From an uncultured Candidatus Saccharibacteria bacterium (GTDB taxonomy: Bacteria; Patescibacteriota; Saccharimonadia; Saccharimonadales; Saccharimonadaceae), in the NCBI GenBank assembly GCA_947087275.1, contig CAMUBZ010000006.1, positions 1 through 55,822 on the forward strand: 55,822 nt of DNA, in the 5' to 3' direction. The notes beneath the pieces are model-generated. The model did not search any database. It had not been told where the DNA came from and saw only the letters and a program-made list of their open reading frames with translations. This document shows positions 52,957-55,822 of this stretch, piece by piece. Both the position numbers and the translations under genes were made by a program. The stretch's first letter is position 1. Each line of letters begins with the position of its first letter.

Positions 52957-55554
52957 ATGGCAAAAGATGATGAATTAGACCAAAAAAATCTCCAGGGCGT
53001 ACCAGAGCCACAAGGCGAGTCTGAGGGGGCGGAGGGGAATGAGAGCGCAGAAGTAGCCAAAAGTGCAATGTCGGACAATATGGAAGAAACAGGGGTGGTA
53101 GTGGACGGAATTGAACAAAAAGCCGTCGAAAGTACCATGGAAAGCTATTTCCTAAGGTATTCTATGTCGGTGATTATTGACCGTGCTTTGCCGGATGTGC
53201 GTGATGGTTTGAAACCAGTAAATCGCCGTATCTTGTATGCCATGAATAAAAATGGCTGGAAAGCCCCACATGCTACAGTGAAATCAGCACGTATTGTGGG
53301 CGAAGTGATGGGTAAGTACCATCCGCACGGCGACTCTTCGATTTATGATGCAATGGTGAACTTGGCACAGAACTGGAAGATGCGCTACACTTTGGTGGAA
53401 GGGCAAGGCAACTTTGGTTCAATGGACGGTGACGATGCGGCGGCATCAAGGTATACTGAGGCCAGAATGGATAAGGTGGGCGCGGAGTTGTTGACTGATA
53501 TCGAGAAGGAAACTGTGGACTTCCGCGATAACTTTGATGGGTCAGAGCAGGAACCGGTGGTACTGCCAGCGGCCGTGCCGAATATTTTGCTGAATGGTCA
53601 GATGGGTATTGCAGTGGGCATGGCCACAAATATCCCGCCACATAACTTATCAGAAGTGATCGATGCGACAGTGGCACAGATTGATGATCCGGAAATTAGT
53701 CTGGACGGTTTGATGCAGCATGTAAAGGGGCCTGATTTTCCAACGGGCGCCGAAGTCTATGGTGGTGCGCCAATGAAACAGGCATATGCTACCGGTAAGG
53801 GTGCGGTGACAATTCGTGCGGTGGCGAATATCGAGGAACGCAAGAATGGCCGTTATAGTATTGTGATTACTGAAGTGCCGTATGGCATGAGTAAGGAAGG
53901 TTTCATCGAAAAGGTACGCGAGCTGGTGCTAGCCAAAAAGTTGGACCACATTGCGGATGCGCGCGATGAATCGGCGCGTGGCAAGATTCGGGTGGTAGTA
54001 GAACTGAAGAAAGACGCCTTCCCGAAGAAGATTTTGAATCAACTATATCGCATGACGGGTCTGCAGACGACATTCCACTATAATATGTTGGCTTTGGTGG
54101 ATGGGGTGCAACCACGGATTTTGGGTCTCAAGGAGATTCTGGCGGAATTTATTAAACATCGTCAAAAGGTAGTGCGCAGAAGGACGGAATTTGACCTCCG
54201 CAAAGCGAAGGAACGTGCACATATTCTTGAAGGTTTGAAGATTGCGCTAGATAACATCGACGAAGTGATCAAAACCATCCGCGAAAGTTACGATGATGCC
54301 GATAAGCGGTTGATGGAGCGGTTTGGGTTGTCTGAGATTCAGGCGGCGGCGATTTTGGCAATGCAGTTGCGCAGATTGCAAGGTCTAGAGCGTGACAAGA
54401 TTGAAGATGAATTGAAACAGCTGCATGATTTGATTAAGCGTTACGAAGAGATTTTGGCGAGCGAGACTGAAATTTTGAATGTGGTGAAGACCGAACTTTT
54501 AGCAATGAAAGAGAAATATGGTGATGCGCGCCGGAGCAAGATCTTTAATCATGAAGTAGGAAAATTCTCAGAAGAAGAACTGATCCCAGATGAAGAAAGC
54601 GTGATTTTGCTAACCACCGAAAATTATATGAAGCGGGTGCCACAAGGTGACTTTAAGCGTCAGAATCGGGGTGGTAAGGGTCGCAAGGGAATGACCACCA
54701 AAGAGGAAGATGTGATTTCTCAGATTGTGACGGCGAGTTCGCATGACTTCTTGCTCTTCTTTACAAATCAAGGGCGGATTTTCCGGATGAAGGCTTATGA
54801 AGTGCCGCAGGCGTCGATGACAGCCAAGGGCACGGCAGCGGTGAACCTCTTGAATATGCATCCAGATGAGAAGGTGACAGCAATTATTAAACAGGGCGAG
54901 AATCCTGATGGATTCCTCTTTATGGCAACCAAGAAGGGGACAATCAAGAAGACGGCGGTGAAGGAATACCTAAATATTCGGGCGAATGGTTTGGTGACGA
55001 TCAAACTTGATCCGGGTGATGAACTGAAGTGGATTCAGGAGACTACAGGGGCGAATGATGTAGTGATCTCGACATCAGCGGGGCAGGCAATGCGCTTTAA
55101 CGAACAAGATGTGCGCAGTATGGGGCGTGCGGCCAGGGGTGTGCGTGGTATTAGGTTACGTCCGAAGGATGAGATTGTGGGTATGGATGTGATTCATGAC
55201 CGCGGACAGAAGTTATTGGTGATGTCGACAAATGGTTATGGGAAGGCAACTTTGGCAGAACAGTTCCCGGCGCATAAGCGGGGTGGCGTTGGTATCCGTG
55301 TGGCTGGGGTAACGGCGAAGACGGGCCCGATTGTGGCGGTGCATACTTTGGATCCGGCAGCCAAAGAAGTGATTATGATGTCGACCAAGGGAATTGCGAT
55401 CCGTGTAGCGGTGGCCGATATCCCAACGCTTGGCCGGGCGGCGCAAGGCGTGCGCATCATGAAGATGAATGATGGGGATACGGTGGCCTCGATTGGCTTG
55501 GTGTTGCCAGATGAGGAAGAGACCGAGAATAAAGCAGAAGAGAAACAAAAATAA
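52957..55554 (+). CDS. gyrA: DNA gyrase subunit A
   Basis: 865 aa. It cuts and rejoins DNA. Catalytic Tyr166 is in [22 protein letters not shown] forms the quinolone-contact region (Ser and Tyr-Asp usual). The N-terminal extension of about 55 acidic residues before [12 protein letters not shown] is unusual. The C-terminal beta-pinwheel with a GyrA-box-like [11 protein letters not shown] is present. AAGGAAAGGA precedes the ATG. Confidence 0.97.
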   Translation: MAKDDELDQKNLQGVPEPQGESEGAEGNESAEVAKSAMSDNMEETGVVVDGIEQKAVESTMESYFLRYSMSVIIDRALPDVRDGLKPVNRRILYAMNKNGWKAPHATVKSARIVGEVMGKYHPHGDSSIYDAMVNLAQNWKMRYTLVEGQGNFGSMDGDDAAASRYTEARMDKVGAELLTDIEKETVDFRDNFDGSEQEPVVLPAAVPNILLNGQMGIAVGMATNIPPHNLSEVIDATVAQIDDPEISLDGLMQHVKGPDFPTGAEVYGGAPMKQAYATGKGAVTIRAVANIEERKNGRYSIVITEVPYGMSKEGFIEKVRELVLAKKLDHIADARDESARGKIRVVVELKKDAFPKKILNQLYRMTGLQTTFHYNMLALVDGVQPRILGLKEILAEFIKHRQKVVRRRTEFDLRKAKERAHILEGLKIALDNIDEVIKTIRESYDDADKRLMERFGLSEIQAAAILAMQLRRLQGLERDKIEDELKQLHDLIKRYEEILASETEILNVVKTELLAMKEKYGDARRSKIFNHEVGKFSEEELIPDEESVILLTTENYMKRVPQGDFKRQNRGGKGRKGMTTKEEDVISQIVTASSHDFLLFFTNQGRIFRMKAYEVPQASMTAKGTAAVNLLNMHPDEKVTAIIKQGENPDGFLFMATKKGTIKKTAVKEYLNIRANGLVTIKLDPGDELKWIQETTGANDVVISTSAGQAMRFNEQDVRSMGRAARGVRGIRLRPKDEIVGMDVIHDRGQKLLVMSTNGYGKATLAEQFPAHKRGGVGIRVAGVTAKTGPIVAVHTLDPAAKEVIMMSTKGIAIRVAVADIPTLGRAAQGVRIMKMNDGDTVASIGLVLPDEEETENKAEEKQK

Positions 55555-55570
55555 CAGGGGTGGATGTGAG

Positions 55571-55606
55571 TTGAACTAGTAAAGGCATTACTAGTTCAAC
55601 TTTTTT
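55571..55606 (+). terminator. Terminator after gyrA
   Basis: Perfect 12-bp stem TTGAACTAGTAA / TTACTAGTTCAA and a T6 run. The same stem appears before cassette 4 at 25390-25420. Confidence 0.85.
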
Positions 55607-55614
55607 GTGGTGGA

Positions 55615-55822
55615 TTGGCTTGTCAAAACCGGGGAATTATAATAGAATAGACCGTAATGATACGTGGACGGCTGACGCCGTTGCGCGTCTCTATTCCCCT
55701 TATGCTTAAAGTAGGTAATAATATATCATTATTACCATAATAATTATATTATCCCTATAAATTAACATACCAACCGCAGGTAGTCAGGCAGATGGGAAGA
55801 GTGGTAGTTTCCAGAACATGCT
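55615..55822 (+). other. Gene-free end of the window with promoter
   Basis: TTGGCT, 17-bp spacer and TATAAT (about 55616-55644) form a promoter. Downstream lies AT-rich sequence with a GGTAATAATATA/TATCATTATTACC-type hairpin. No ORF of useful length; may be the start of an RNA gene that runs out of the window. Confidence 0.4.

Overview
The window looks like chromosome of a Candidatus Saccharibacteria (TM7)-type CPR bacterium, or a close relative. Genes are compact, UGA is a normal stop (so not the SR1/Gracilibacteria code), and several proteins are short or stripped-down (delta subunit of Pol III, MiaA, ThrRS without a TGS domain, a primase without zinc ligands). Secreted proteins with the FISUMP (Fibrobacter succinogenes major paralogous) domain and a VirB4/VirD4-like ATPase fit this lineage. 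Many genes have a -10 box only 6-9 nt upstream of the ATG, implying leaderless mRNAs. The assignment is inference from gene content and was not tested by a tree.

Layout: 0-3.3 kb pyrE and pyrF (minus), then pyrG; 3.3-5.7 kb a zeta-toxin-like kinase with a 54-codon partner and two envelope-stress-type membrane genes; 6-10 kb argS, orn, a YjbR-like gene, a membrane gene and mscL; 10-15.4 kb dnaG, rpoD, a VirB2-like pilin, a lipid kinase and a P-loop kinase; 15.5-19.4 kb a secreted protein and a MacB/FtsX-type ABC exporter; 19.4-24.7 kb polA, a frameshifted GDPD gene, mutM, holA and rpsT; 25.6-28.2 kb two unrecognised genes and tRNA-Val; 28.8-35.1 kb a YgjV-like gene, HD hydrolase, NUDIX, thrS, miaA, a regulator, a degenerate metallo-beta-lactamase-fold protein and an M50 protease; 35.1-38.8 kb a rod-like RNA, a FISUMP surface protein, another structured RNA, a Nudix-RNase H fusion and rnpB; 38.8-42 kb rpmB, rplT, rpmI, infC and comM; 42-44.3 kb tmRNA, tRNA-Ser and a roughly 650-nt ornate non-coding RNA candidate; 44.3-48 kb a T4SS-type ATPase operon; 48-50.9 kb small membrane genes and an orphan RelB-like gene; 50.9-55.6 kb gyrB and gyrA.

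The most unusual feature is a dispersed family of ten promoterless cassettes of about 205-230 bp (at 5.8-6.2, 24.9-25.6, 28.3-28.7, 36.9-37.1 and 48.9-50.0 kb). Each encodes only the last ~70 residues of a FISUMP domain. The interiors are highly diverged in sequence, but the ends are nearly invariant: a GTGCGCAGCGG start (V-R-S-G) and a 3' block of about 35 bp encoding PLRCLSTVLGM-stop. The ends carry an inverted 7-mer (GCAGCGG / CCGCTGC), several cassettes lie head-to-head, and many are followed by a variable palindrome plus a conserved bulged hairpin. This looks like an archive of silent 3'-end donors for diversifying surface lectin-like proteins by recombination or gene conversion. No recombinase and no matching acceptor gene lies in the window, so mechanism and function are inference.

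Further points of interest are the giant structured RNA, two tiny-ORF transcription units with matching unusual promoters, loss of all four zinc ligands in DnaG, and an AUU start codon on infC.
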